64,000 nucleotides of DNA from Cutaneotrichosporon cavernicola (lineage: Eukaryota; Basidiomycota; Tremellomycetes; Trichosporonales; Trichosporonaceae), in assembly GCF_030864355.1 (NCBI RefSeq), contig NC_083393.1:1488001-1552000 (forward strand). The letters are read 5' to 3'. A program made the translations under genes and the position numbers. The notes below the pieces were generated by a model. The model was not told where the DNA came from. It did not search any database and saw only the letters and a program-made list of their open reading frames with translations. Positions 1-11,644 of this stretch are shown piece by piece. Within the stretch, counting starts at the first letter, position 1. Every line of letters begins with the position of its first letter.

Positions 1-1
1 A

Positions 2-1519
2 TACACCCTCTCCATGCCAGTTAACGGCCCTGCTGTGATTACGGCACAGACCAGTATCGGACTCTACCGCGGCCTCACTACTTTCGAGAACCTCCTGTAC
101 TCGTCTCTTCCGGGTCCCAACAACGGCGACAACGGCCACCATGGCAATGGCCACAAGGACAAGCGCGGTAAACCCAAGAAGCAGGTATATGCGCCGTTTG
201 CACCTTATGAGATCAAGGACCGCCCTGCTTTCGGGTGGCGCGCGGTGCTTCTCGACTCGAGCCGGCACTATTTGCCCCTTGATGTGATCAGGCGTCAGAT
301 CGATGCTATGGCGGCCGTCAAGATCAACGTCTTCCACTGGTGCGTCTGACTATCCATCCCCCTCTCTCCACCCCCTCTGACCACAGGCACATTGTCGACT
401 CGCAGTCGTTCCCTCTCAAGTTCAGCGGCGAGCTCGGCGCCCTGGCCGACAACGCTGCTTACTCCCCCGCCAAGATCTACACCGAGGACGACGTGCGCCG
501 CATTGTCGACTACGCCGGTGCCCGCGGCATCGACGTCGTGATCGAGATCGACACGCCTGGCCACACCGCCGCTGTGTACAACACTTTCCCAGAGCTGATT
601 GCTGGCTTCGTGCGCCACCCATGGAGTGTCTGGGCCAACGAGCCGCCTAGTGGGCAGCTGCGTTTCGCGGACCCCGCCACGATCAGCTTCACCCGCAAGA
701 TGTTCAAGCAGACTCTTGGCCTGCTCAAGTCGCCCTACTTTGGAACTGGAGGTGACGAGATCAACGCCGTGTGCGTGAGCAATGACACGCAGACGGCGGA
801 CATCTACGCCGCCAACGGATGGTCATTCAACTTTACCACAAAGGAAGAGAGTGACGCGACCCTCAGTGCCGCCCTCCGCCCATTCACGGAACAGACGCAC
901 GAGGTCATCCGCGAGATTGGGCGCACTCCAGTGGTGTGGGACGAGATGGCGATCGAGTTCGACAGTGGTATCGGTAACGACACGCTCATCCAGGCGTGGC
1001 GTGGTCCCGAGTCCACGGCCGGCGTGATCAACAAGGGTTTCCGCGTCATCATGGCCGACTACAACTACTTCTACCTCGTGAGTACCAACCAAAACTCTCT
1101 TCTGACTCCAGGACTGCGGCCAGGGCGGCTGGGTGACTGGTGACCCCGAGAAGGCCAAGACGGGCAACATCAACTCGTGGTGCGACCCGTACAAGACGTG
1201 GATGAAGGCGCTGTCGTACGACCCGTACCTGAACCTGACCAGCGACGCGCAGAAGGAACTCGTGGTTGGCGGCCAGGCGTCGCTGTGGGCCGAGCAGACG
1301 GATGCCAACAACATCGAGGCACAGCTTTGGCCGCGTGCCGCTGCTTTCGCCGAGGTGTTCTGGTCTGGCGGAGGCGAGAAGGGATTCCCGCGGGACCCGG
1401 TCACCGCTGCCGGTCGCATGCACGATGTGCGCTACCGCCTCGACGCACGCGGGATTCGCGCGGTGCCCATCCAGCCCGAGTGGTGTGCCATGCGCCCTGG
1501 AGAGTGTCTCCTTGAGTAA
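2..1519 (+). CDS. Beta-N-acetylhexosaminidase, GH20 family (5' truncated by the window)
   Basis: Hydrolyses terminal N-acetylhexosamine from chitin oligomers or glycoproteins; such fungal enzymes are usually secreted. The frame is open from base 2 with no convincing start, so the N-terminus lies outside the window. Exons are 2-339, 387-1077 and 1112-1519; the introns are 47 and 34 nt and both joins keep the frame. Visible GH20 signatures are RGLTTFENL near the left edge, then FHW/HIVDSQSFPL across intron 1, EIDTPGH, the catalytic pair in TGGDEIN, WDEM, and GQASLWAEQ near the C-terminus. Two cysteines close to the end (WCAMRPGEC) fit an extracellular protein. The 34-nt intron is supported by the conserved sequence around it. 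Family assignment is secure; the exact substrate is not visible. Confidence 0.93.
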
Positions 1520-2047
1520 AGCCACAAAAGTTGGCAGAAAGGGTTAGTGTGCGCTGATAAGAAACTTGTGAATAATAAGCGCAATGAATAAAGTGAACCT
1601 GTTCGAGCAGCCGATACACCGACGAGATTCGTGGGGTGGTGGATCAGCTGGGTCAGATTGTTGGCGCGGTTGGAGGGCAGCTTTGTGAAAACAACTTGGT
1701 CAGGGGTCAGTGGGAAGCGGCGGCCACCCCTTCATATCCATCTTCCTAAGAGTCAGAGTCCTCGACTACTCGTGAGATGCTTGAGCCTCGCTCGACGGCG
1801 CAATGGTGTGGTGGAGATTGAGTGTAACAGGTTGACAATGGTTCGTGTTGTCAAGTGGCACTTGTTCCACATCCATAGCGGAACCAAATGTGTGCACGTT
1901 CCAAAGCAAGACGAGTTTTGGTCCCGCTCTTCACCCTGTGTAACACGAATGCACTGGAAGGTCCTCCAGCATATTCGCGGCTAGCAAATTTGATTCCGCT
2001 TACTAATGACGCATGAATCAGTCCAAGTACAAAAATCTCGGAGCAAC
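1520..2047. other. Intergenic region between GH20 gene and ZPR1
   Basis: This holds the 3' flank of the hexosaminidase gene and the promoter of ZPR1. A possible polyadenylation context (aataataagcgcaatgaataaa) lies about 50-70 bases after the GH20 stop. No coding potential was recognised. Confidence 0.5.
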
Positions 2048-3828
2048 ATGCTCACCACACCCATCTCATCCAACCCCCAAACACCCCCACCACACCCACC
2101 TAGCATCAGTGAGTACACGCGTCCTCCCACACCTTCCACACCCTCTTCATGATGTTCAATGTAATTTGCGTTTGAAGGCTTCGGCCGTGAAACCAAACCT
2201 ATGCCTAAACGACTGATACTCCAACCCCTCCTTCGCTGTCTTTGGACGTGCGCTGACTTCAGTGGCTGAGAAGAAGGAGAACCTCTTCCCAACGCTTGGT
2301 GACGTCGCGGCACACACCGAAGCGGTCGAGGACGTCAATGACGAGGACACCAAGGCGATCCGCGAGGTCGAGTCGCTCTGCATGCGCTGCCACGAGAATG
2401 GCACGACCCGCTTCCTCCTCACCACCATTCCCTACTTTAAGGAGATTGTCGTGTCGTCCTTTCTGTGTGACAGCTGCGGGTACCGCGACACCGAGGTCCA
2501 GCCTGCGGGCGAGATCCAGCGTGAGTTGACCGGGTTCATGAACTCAAAGCTCAAACTAACACGCAGCCAAGGGATGCGCATACACCGTGCACATGCTGTC
2601 ACGCGCCGACCTTGACCGCCAGCTCGTCAAGTCCAACTGGGCGACTGTGACCATCCCCGAATTTCAGCTCACGATTCCTCCCGGACGTGGCCAGCTCACT
2701 ACTGTCGAGGGCATCCTGCGCGACACTGTGCGCGACTTGGCAATGGAGCAGCCTGTGCGCCGCATAATGGACAAGGAGACGGCCGACAAGATTGACGCGC
2801 TGCTCGCACCCCTGCGCGACGCTCTTGACATGGAGGAGGGCGACGAGGGTGGTGAGGTCGGTCGCGATGGTCCAGCCATCATGCACGAGAGCGTGCACCA
2901 CGACAGGCCGTTCAAGCCGTTCACCATCACTCTTGACGACCCCAGCGGTAACTCGTTCCTCGCGTTCAATGACTCGACCAACGATCCCCAGTGGAACATG
3001 CGCGCTTACAACCGTACGTTTGAGCAGAACGTCAAACTAGGCCTTGTCGCGGCCAAGGACGAGGATGAGGAGGAGACGACCAAGATCGCCAACGCCGACG
3101 AGTTTTACCACCGCCACCGCGCCAACGTCGTCGAGCACGACGTCCCAGTCCCCGAGGAGGTGTTTTCGTTCCCCGCGACCTGCAGCTCGTGCGGACACGA
3201 GCTCGAGACGCGCATGCAGCAGGTTCACATCCCCTACTTTGAGGAGGTGATCATCATGTCGTCGACGTGCCCGACCTGCGGTTACAAGGACAACGAGGTC
3301 AAGAGCGGAGGCAAGATCAAGCCGCTCGGCAAGAAGGTGACTCTCAAGATTGAAGCTGGCGACGAGGACGCTCTCTCGCGCGACATTCTCAAAAGTGACA
3401 CGTGTGGCCTCGCGATTCCCGAGATCGACCTCGTCCTCCAGCCCGGCACGCTCGGCGGCCGCTTCACCACCGTCGAGGGCATCCTGAACGAGATTTACGA
3501 CGAGCTCTCCACCAAGGTGTTCCGCACCGGCGACTCTGGAACGGCAGGTCACGCACAGGGCGAGATTGGCCAGGCGATTGTCGCTGGCGACCGCAACTTT
3601 GAAAAGTTCCTCCAGGGCCTCAAGGACGTCATGAACGTTAAGCACGACTTTACTTTGATCATCGACGACCCCCTCTCCAACTCCTACCTCCAGAACACGA
3701 ATGCACCGGACCCCGACCCGGACATGACTATCGAGGAGTACGAGCGGTCGCAGGAACAGAACGACGACCTCGGCCTCAGCGACATGAAGGTCGAGGGTTA
3801 CAACCCTGAGATCAAGGACAAGCTCTAA
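2048..3828 (+). CDS. ZPR1: Zinc finger protein ZPR1
   Basis: ZPR1 is a conserved eukaryotic protein that binds eEF1A and is needed for its folding and for cell growth. The protein shows two tandem ZPR1 modules, each a C4 zinc finger plus a beta domain: CMRC...[11 protein letters not shown] and CSSCG...[15 protein letters not shown]. It also has [16 protein letters not shown] and [12 protein letters not shown]. Exons are 2048-2108, 2263-2520 and 2567-3828. Intron 2 (46 nt) lies at [12 protein letters not shown]. Intron 1 (donor CA/GTGAGT, acceptor TTCAG) falls after the A of an ATG, so splicing rebuilds ATG-GCT-GAG. If the ATG at 2048 is used, the same frame gives a 20-residue Pro-rich N-terminal extension and 526 aa in total; otherwise the product starts at the spliced ATG (506 aa). 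Identity is certain; the start is not. Confidence 0.95.
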
Positions 3829-4381
3829 GCCTGCAGACCTGCGGTCATGCTCGCGAGGTTGCCTGTCTTTGCTCCTCTTCCTATTGTCTTGCTGGTCTTG
3901 ACTCATAGCAAGTGCAGTACACAGCTGCACACTAGGTATAATATAGAATGCTAGACGCCTGTTGTATCATGCATCACTGCACGTCAAGGGTGGGGACTGG
4001 AAGCGTTTGTTTGGATCGCGTCTGACCCCGTATGCCCGCCGAGGTGAGATGGCTTTCGTGGCTCACTGATCACTGCTTACCAAGGGCCGACGACCACTGT
4101 TTGCCTGAGCAATGTATTTTGGCAGCCACTCTCCCCCCGGATCTATCTGCTCTATGAGCTGTACAAATAACGGTACGCGGTGGGTATTCTCTGACAACAA
4201 AAGGGGATCTTGGATTCTGAATCGGGAAGTAGAGTGACTTTAACCCATCCTTTTGTCTATTGTCTACGCCCCTCTCTCCCCTCACGACACAATAAGATCC
4301 CTCTGGATTCATAGTCTTGACTACCTTCCTCTCACTCACTCATCACTCACTCACTCTTCCATTCTACAAAGCCTGTCAACA
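3829..4381. other. Intergenic region upstream of the cysteine-rich gene island
   Basis: This is the 3' flank of ZPR1 (AT-rich tataatatagaatg at about 3937) followed by the promoter and leader of SSP1. The last 50 bases are a CT-rich leader (CTCACTCACTCATCACTC), typical of fungal transcription start regions. No gene was seen. Confidence 0.45.
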
Positions 4382-4846
4382 ATGAAGCTCGCCCTCGGCC
4401 TACTCTTTGCCGCCCTCGTCGCCGCCACGCCTGTCCCTAACGCCGACGCTGAGGCCGACGCTGCCGACGATGTCACCAAGCCCCGTCCCATGTTCCCTTG
4501 GGTTAAGCCGGTGCCCGGCAAGTGTATACAGATCTACTGCATTCGCGCGCCTTGTCTCCACAACTGCTGTGGTGAGCTGCTTCTTCCTCTGCTTCCTTCC
4601 TACTCCCTACATTCACTCCTCTCCATTCTCCCTCCCGTCCCTAAGATACCCACCTTGCCTCCCCTTTCCCCCAACCCCGCTGACACAAGGAGACGGCGCC
4701 CATTACTGCCCCATAGGCTACTCGTGCTTCGGCAACCCGAGGAGGTGCTGCCCTCCGGGCTGGTGGTGTGATGGTGAGAGCCGAGAAGGAAGGTACTGAC
4801 TACAGCCCCTGGCGGCCCGCGCAACTGCAATATCGAGACCTGCTAA
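4382..4846 (+). CDS. Small secreted cysteine-rich protein, island member SSP1
   Basis: No known family was recognised. Exons are 4382-4571, 4690-4773 and 4806-4846 (104 aa); introns are 118 and 32 nt, both phase 1. Residues 1-16 are a signal peptide (MKLALGLLFAALVAA) followed by an acidic, Pro-containing linker to about residue 46. The rest is a 12-cysteine module: C-x5-C-x4-C-x3-CC, then intron 1, C-x5-C-x6-CC-x5-C (CCPPGWWCDG), then intron 2, and the tail APGGPRNCNIETC. Twelve cysteines suggest six disulfides in a compact extracellular protein. The intron positions match those of the neighbouring paralogues, which supports the model. Function is unknown; a secreted antimicrobial, wall-associated or host- or microbe-facing role is only inference. 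Confidence 0.8.
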
Positions 4847-5322
4847 GCGAGAGGAAAGTACTACTGCTCAGAAGATGAAATCGTGTGGAGCGAGGTGGCG
4901 GCGTAGCGAGGCTGTGTAGTTTGTAACTGACCTCTTGACCCACGTCTAGATGTCAAAGACCGATTAACCAACCTCATTATGCCTGCCGATACATTCCGTG
5001 CAGTCAAACCTTATGACTGTAAGGTTTACAACGTAAAATGCTAATGTAACTGGAACATGTACTAGAACCTCACTTTACTGAGCAACCATACATAACCTAA
5101 CTCTCCCGACGGTCATAACGGGACTCGTCGTCCTACCTGTACTCGTGTAGAATACTAGTTTGGGGATTATGCATGTCCGGTGATGCCAGTCGAGCTGCCG
5201 AACAATCCAGGCGCGGGTTGAGGCCTGGCGTCTCTAAGAGACCATCGAACCATTTGTGCCTGCATCAATAAACCCTTCCCTCCCACAATTCCCCTCTCCT
5301 TGTCGATTGTTGAACATCCACC
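4847..5322. other. Intergenic region between SSP1 and SSP2
   Basis: No coding sequence was seen. It carries the 3' flank of SSP1 and the promoter of SSP2. The final 60 bases are CT-rich (CCCTCCCACAATTCCCCTCTCC) and lead into the ATG at 5323. Confidence 0.4.
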
Positions 5323-5817
5323 ATGTCTATCAAGCTCCTCCTCCTCGCCCTACCAGTCCTCGCCGCTGCAAAGCCCATCGCGAACCCCGACCCAAGAGTC
5401 ATTCCATGGCCCAGTGTAGTAGAGCCCTCCAACCTTCCCAACCCCAATGGTCCGAAGAGTCCGCCCGTCCCCACCATGTCCCCCGTACCACCTGAGCCCG
5501 AGCCCGACCACCCATGGCCAGAGATAGACCCGCCCATAAAGGGTCACTGCGAGCGCGTAGAATGCCTCGACGTCGTAGGCCGCGGACCATGTCTCCAGGC
5601 CTGTTGCCGTGAGTCCCTACAGTTCTACCCCAGAGAAGCTGAACCCAGCCGGGGGAGAGTCGTACTGCTCCGCCGGAAGCTGCGCCGGTTCCGGATACTG
5701 CTGCCCTGTCGGTTGGTGGTGTGATGGTGAGTCTCGACTAGTTGCGTTAACCCAGCTCCCGGTGGACCGAGAGACTGTTCCAAGCAGGACTGTGGGTACG
5801 GTGATGTCGCCATGTAA
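5323..5817 (+). CDS. Small secreted cysteine-rich protein, island member SSP2
   Basis: Paralogue of SSP1. Exons are 5323-5608, 5649-5726 and 5756-5817 (141 aa); the introns are 40 and 29 nt, both phase 1, the second being among the shortest in the window. The signal peptide is MSIKLLLLALPVLAAA. It is followed by a long Pro-rich linker of about 60 residues (many PNP, PPEP and PWP motifs) and then 12 cysteines in the family order: C-x4-C-x7-C-x3-CC, intron, C-x4-C-x5-CC-x5-C (CCPVGWWCDG), intron, and APGGPRDC-x4-C plus a seven-residue tail. The third exon begins APGGPR exactly as in SSP1, which strongly supports both splice sites. No similarity to a named domain was recognised. Confidence 0.8.
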
Positions 5818-5909
5818 CAATGCATATCAAGGTCAAGCTGAAACGCACACAAAGCGACGTGAGACGTGATCGTGAGAGTGTTTTCGCACCCTGCATGTTC
5901 CTGTTCTAG

Positions 5910-6071
5910 GCTCTTTTCTTAAGCTCGGAACAGAACTTGGCGCGTAGTCAGATGATTCCACCGTTCCTGCTCCAGACGATACATAACAACGCTCTATTCT
6001 CAAGTTGGGAACAGAACTTTGCGCCTGGTCAGATGATTCCGCGGTTCCTGGTCTAGACGATACATAACAAC
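5910..6071. repeat. Two-copy 81-bp tandem direct repeat upstream of SSP3
   Basis: Unit 1 is 5910-5990 and unit 2 is 5991-6071. By eye they differ at 11 of 81 positions (about 86% identical). Both contain AGATGATTCC and end AGACGATACATAACAAC. The array ends 36 bases before the SSP3 ATG, so it covers the likely core promoter and 5' leader; one unit may carry the native start region and the other a duplicate of it. The remaining intergenic bases (5818-5909 and 6072-6107) show nothing else. Confidence 0.9.
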
Positions 6072-6107
6072 CCACCGTTTCCAGCTGGTAGAACAGCATC
6101 GTAAACC

Positions 6108-6507
6108 ATGAAGCTACTCACTATCGCCCTCGCCCTCGCCCTCCCTTTCGTCACCGCCACCCCCCTTCCCAACCCCAACCCCGAAGCGGACCCGAACCCG
6201 AGCCCGATAACAGGCGACGGGCCGCGCCCAACCACGCCCTTTGACGGACCAGAAGTGTTCCGTCCCAAGAAGGGCGCATGTACTCCGATTCAGTGCATCC
6301 GCGCGCCGTGTCTGAGCGCGTGTTGTCGTGAGTTGTCTCTACTCTATATCAGCTAAACCAGTGTCGGGAAAGCGCCACTGCACAATCGGCACATGCACGA
6401 TTGTCAGGGGAGACGAAGTCTGTTGCCCGCCAGGCTGGTTCTGTCCTGAAAACGGCATCCCGATTCGCTGTCCCGGCAATGACTGCTGGCGCGGCGAGGA
6501 TATGTAG
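6108..6507 (+). CDS. Small secreted cysteine-rich protein, island member SSP3
   Basis: Paralogue of SSP1 and SSP2. Exons are 6108-6327 and 6362-6507 (121 aa), with a 34-nt phase-1 intron in the conserved position directly after the CC pair. The signal peptide is MKLLTIALALALPFVTAT, followed by a Pro/Asp/Glu-rich linker (PNPNPEADPNPSP). The twelve cysteines run C-x4-C-x4-C-x3-CC, intron, C-x4-C-x8-CC-x5-C (CCPPGWFC), C-x4-C. IRAPC in the first half is identical to SSP1. The second intron of SSP1 and SSP2 is absent and the reading frame runs straight on to the final two cysteines, so that intron was lost here or gained in the others. The 81-bp tandem repeat lies just upstream. Confidence 0.8.
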
Positions 6508-6677
6508 AGTGGAGTAAAGTGGAACAGAGTAACAAGGTTGAACGAGTATGGATACCTGCCGTAACTGTGTCGCTGGGAAACGCGGGGCCTTGAGAGTTTG
6601 GTCATATTCCCCGCGAACGTGCCTCCCCCCCTCCCATACATATGGCTCGGAGCCGGTGTCGGATTCCCACATTAATC

Positions 6678-7041
6678 ATGCGTGTCCTCTTCCTCTTCCT
6701 CGCCACCGCTGCGGCATCGCCGTACGTTCCCAGACAAGCTCCCCGGCCGTCCCCCAATCCCAACCTGCCAAGCTGGGTAACGGACCTCCCACGTCCCACC
6801 GCCGACGCGTCGCATTGCGGCCACCGTTGGGGAGATTGCCCAGACGCGATTGAGGATGATTGCTCTGGCGGCTGTTGTGGAAGTGAGTAGCAGCTGGTAT
6901 TCAATGGTTTGTGCAGGCGCTGACCAAGACTTTTATTACCCAGAGAAAACGGCTTGCGATGGATACGCAAGGTGCATCGACACCACGGACGGGCAACGGT
7001 GCTGTCCCAAGGGCTGGATATGTGATGGTTCTACGCTCTAA
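6678..7041 (+). CDS. Small secreted cysteine-rich protein, island member SSP4 (short C-terminus)
   Basis: Exon 1 is 6678-6882 with signal peptide MRVLFLFLATAAASP and a Pro-rich linker; it ends at GGCCG in the family position. Exon 2 starts at 6944 (61-nt intron with branch point CTGAC), or at 6917 if the nearer CAG is used (34 nt); both keep the frame. The second half reads C-x5-C-x8-CC-x5-C (CCPKGWICDG) and then stops after STL. The third-exon cysteine pair of SSP1 to SSP3 is missing, leaving ten cysteines. An in-frame ATG at 6642 exists, but the signal peptide fits the ATG at 6678. The distal acceptor is preferred because it keeps the usual spacing between CC and the next cysteine. Confidence 0.7.
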
Positions 7042-7218
7042 CATCTAGTTTCTATGTCATGGTTGCTCAGTGGCACCTAATAGCTTGTCGTTGTCCTGGA
7101 CCCTACGACAGATGCCGTTTCTGGAAATTTCGCATGGTTTTAGGCAGTTAAATAGAAACGGGCTGTGCAGAATAATGTCTCACCATCTCTCCCATCCTGT
7201 TCAAACTGCCAACAAACT

Positions 7219-7533
7219 ATGCGCATCTGCGTCCTCTCGACCATTGCGCTCGCGGCGCTTGTCTCGGCACACCCCGACCCCGACGCTGAGGCACTTCCCC
7301 CCACACCGCGCCCAACCTCTGGTGCTTGTCCGCGCATGGTGTGCCCGTTCCCCACTTGTGGCCGTCGGTGCTGCCGTGCGTCCCGAGTAGGACCAGCTGA
7401 CTTGCTGACCCCAGCTGATGGCTGGCAGAGATGCCCAAAGGGCTGGATCTGCTACCAAGCCCTAAATGGTAGGATGTCGTGTTGCAGGGAGCCGTTCTGC
7501 CCCATATATCTTGGTCTCCATGGCGAAGAGTGA
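7219..7533 (+). CDS. Small secreted cysteine-rich protein, island member SSP5
   Basis: Exons are 7219-7375 and 7415-7533 (91 aa), with a 39-nt phase-1 intron ending CTGACCCCAG in the family position. The signal peptide is MRICVLSTIALAALVSA, followed by HPDPDAEA and a Pro-rich linker. There are ten cysteines: C-x4-C-x4-C-x3-CC, intron, C-x5-C-x9-CC-x4-C. PKGWIC occurs as in SSP4, but here it fills the gap between the first two cysteines of the second half rather than following the CC pair. The C-terminal tail after the last cysteine is uncharged and short. This is a divergent member, and its role is unknown. Confidence 0.72.
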   Translation: MRICVLSTIALAALVSAHPDPDAEALPPTPRPTSGACPRMVCPFPTCGRRCCRASRVGPADLLTPADGWQRCPKGWICYQALNGRMSCCREPFCPIYLGLHGEE

Positions 7534-7895
7534 CCCGTACATGGCTGGACGCTCTTTCCAAGTAGACATGACAGTATGCCTTCCTTGTCTAAGATCTGCC
7601 GTGTCGCTATTCATGCTTGGGAAACGGACGGTGGAAAATTCCGCTGGGCGAGCCGCGGTTCCCGAACTGCCACGAGCATAACTAGGCCCATAGTTGGGGC
7701 AACTCGAGCAATGGCGCAGGAACTAAACTGCAGAATAATGTACGAATACTCTACAATGTTCGTGGGAGGTTGTGGGAGCTTGAGTAACGTCTGGAAATGT
7801 GACTCAACCTTGCTCTGCCACTTGGCCCAGCTGCCACGACCCCCAAGTCGTCTCCATACCGTACATTGCATACTCCACTAGTACATAAGCGGCTT
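7534..7895. other. Intergenic region between convergent SSP5 and SSP6
   Basis: SSP5 (+) and SSP6 (-) converge here, so the stretch should hold both 3' ends. No coding sequence or repeat was recognised. Confidence 0.4.
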
Positions 7896-8281
7896 TTAGA
7901 TCCATTGCACGGCGGCTAAAGTCAGTCTATCCGTCTTCATACTCACTCTTGTAATCGAAACACATGTACACCCCGCGAGTGTCCTTGTAGCACAGGGACC
8001 CTGGGGCGAGGCAAGCGTGCTTGCCGTCGTCTGTGTGAGCTCAACAAGATACAGTAGAACCCACCGCAGCAGCGGTAGCAGTAGTCCCTGGCGCACGGCG
8101 AGCGCTTGGTATTGCAGATCTCGCCTTCGGGCAGGAGCGGGGCTGGGTAACGCTTTTCTGGGATAGGTAACGGGAGGGAGGCCTCGACGGGGTCGTTGCG
8201 GGCCTCGGCGACGGCCCTCAAGTTTGCGGGAGCGGCGAGGGTGACTGCGGCCGCGGCGAGGATGGCGACACTGATGAGCAT
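7896..8281 (-). CDS. Small secreted cysteine-rich protein, island member SSP6 (inverted, divergent)
   Basis: Exons on the minus strand are 8065-8281, 7947-8030 and 7896-7915 (106 aa); the introns are 34 and 31 nt, both phase 1 as in SSP1 and SSP2. The signal peptide is MLISVAILAAAAVTLAAP, followed by a linker rich in Pro, Glu and Arg. The cysteine order is C-x6-C-x4-C-x2-CC, intron, C-x6-C-x9-C, so the second CC pair is reduced to one Cys and only eight remain. The third exon encodes TAVQWI. If intron 2 is not removed, the frame instead ends SEYEDG. The shared intron phase and position tie this inverted gene to the other five. Confidence 0.68.
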
Positions 8282-8894
8282 AGTTAGATGTTGGTAGATG
8301 GAGAGATCGACATTGATGCAGGTCCCAATATTTGTTTCAGATACGAGTTGCGCGTCGGTATCCAAGTGGTGCCCAGATTTCTCATGGGATGGTTACGAGA
8401 GTCGTACCGGAACTTTGTTCCAACGGGCCGTGCCTCAAGTTTGAACCTCCTTTCCCTTCACTTGATGTCATGTTTCGCGTCACATGAACAGATTCATCCC
8501 CCGGAATCCATCCCTCACACTTCCTCGGTCTGATTTACCACACTTCCTGGGCGCAATTATGCGGGCTCGTTGACTTGCGGGATCGGTTGCAACCTCGGCA
8601 GAGAGGGGTGTACGATACTGGGTCAAATTCGTGTCGGGAGAGCGAGCCACGGAATCTGATTCAGAGCTCTTGGAGCTCGAGATGTCGCTCTCATGCAGGC
8701 TGGGTGCGAGACGCGAGATCAGTTGTGGATGTATCCCAAACCTAATCGATCAGTAAGTCAGTGCGCTTCCGTGAGGCCACGGCGCATGGATTCTATACAT
8801 GTGCGGTACGGTCTACCGTCTACTCCACCTCAGCCTACGCGGGCCTCCTGACTTGGGCTCGGGACTGCTCCAACCTACTCACTGCCGCCCTCTC
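8282..8894. other. Intergenic region between SSP6 and RVB1
   Basis: This is the SSP6 promoter (minus strand) plus the 3' flank of RVB1. Nothing coding was recognised. Confidence 0.4.
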
Positions 8895-10671
<1,777 letters not shown>

Positions 10672-10876
10672 GGTAAGATGGGTGGATGATGGATGGTGGA
10701 TGGTGTTGACCTCATCGGTCAACTTGGTCCTCGGTGACAATCGAACTTCAGAGGTGGAGGTATTATTCTCAACTTTTTCTTCAATTTCTCCAACGCCGCC
10801 AGAAGCCGAAGTTGCAAAGTCAACCAACTCGCAACATCCAACAACCACAACCACAACCACAACCACAACCACAGCC
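10672..10876. promoter_or_regulatory. Divergent promoter between RVB1 and mitochondrial bL34
   Basis: The two ATGs lie 205 bp apart, facing away from each other. The bL34 side carries a short array of CAACCA units (10845-10875) directly upstream of its ATG; this is likely 5' leader and is C/A-rich like many fungal leaders. Confidence 0.6.
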
Positions 10877-11236
10877 ATGCCTCGCCTCCCCCGCGCCGCA
10901 CTCCGCGCGTTCCCCACGGCCTCGGTTGCGCCGCGCAAGCCCACTCTCCTCCTCCGTCCCGCGACCGCATCGCTCCTCTCCCCTGCGCGCCCGACTTCGC
11001 TCCTCGCACGCTTCTCCCCCTCGACCCTCGCGGCTGCACCAGCGCCTCTCGCTGCCCGCCTGTCTCCCGTGTTTGGCGAGATCCAGGCGCGCGGCGGCGC
11101 TATCGGCATGTCGTACCAGCCCTCCCAGCGCAAGCGTAAGCGCAAGCACGGGTTCCTCGTGCGTTCGCGCACGCGTCTCGGTCGCAAGATGCTCGCGCGG
11201 CGGAGGGCCAAGGGACGCCGCTTCCTCTCGCACTAG
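10877..11236 (+). CDS. MRPL34: Mitochondrial ribosomal protein bL34m
   Basis: Single-exon gene, 119 aa. The C-terminal 45 residues are a full bL34 protein of the large ribosomal subunit: [17 protein letters not shown], then [16 protein letters not shown] and a short end. The first 70 residues are rich in Ala, Arg, Ser and Leu with no acidic residue, as expected for a mitochondrial presequence. The frame is open far upstream of the ATG, but that part overlaps RVB1 and its intron, and the ATG at 10877 sits right after a CA-rich leader. Confidence 0.94.
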   Translation: MPRLPRAALRAFPTASVAPRKPTLLLRPATASLLSPARPTSLLARFSPSTLAAAPAPLAARLSPVFGEIQARGGAIGMSYQPSQRKRKRKHGFLVRSRTRLGRKMLARRRAKGRRFLSH

Positions 11237-11644
11237 GTTGTTCGATGAGAAGAGAAGGGGGGGAATAGAGAAAGAGGGGGATCAGGAGAAGGATCAAACA
11301 CGACATGTCGGCTCGTAGGCGGCGACACGATACTCCAAAGAGTTCAAGGCGCTGCAAGCTCCTACTTCGACCGGCGATAGACGACATACCAGCCACATGG
11401 CCCACCACTCTGCATAGCATGCATTTCTAGCGACTCTGACGGTGAAGATTGCACTAAGTAACCGACGGCCTCTCCACGACAGGTGTTGACCCAGTCTCGA
11501 CACTAACTCGACGAGCTCCTGGGCCTTGTCGGAGCCTGATACAAGGAATCCATACTGCACAACTGGGATATGGGACGGCGACGTGATTTAGCGGCACGTC
11601 CGTAAAATGGAAGATCGTGTCTCGTTCTCCTGGAGCCAAACTCT
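11237..11644. other. Intergenic region, convergent bL34m / formin-like gene
   Basis: This holds the 3' flanks of two converging genes. No coding sequence, repeat or RNA was recognised. Confidence 0.4.

Noticed and set aside
4382..8281. Assignment of the SSP genes to granulins or hevein-type chitin-binding proteins because of CCPxGWxC
   Set aside because: Only one short motif is similar. The full cysteine spacing and the two-exon split do not match those families as I know them.
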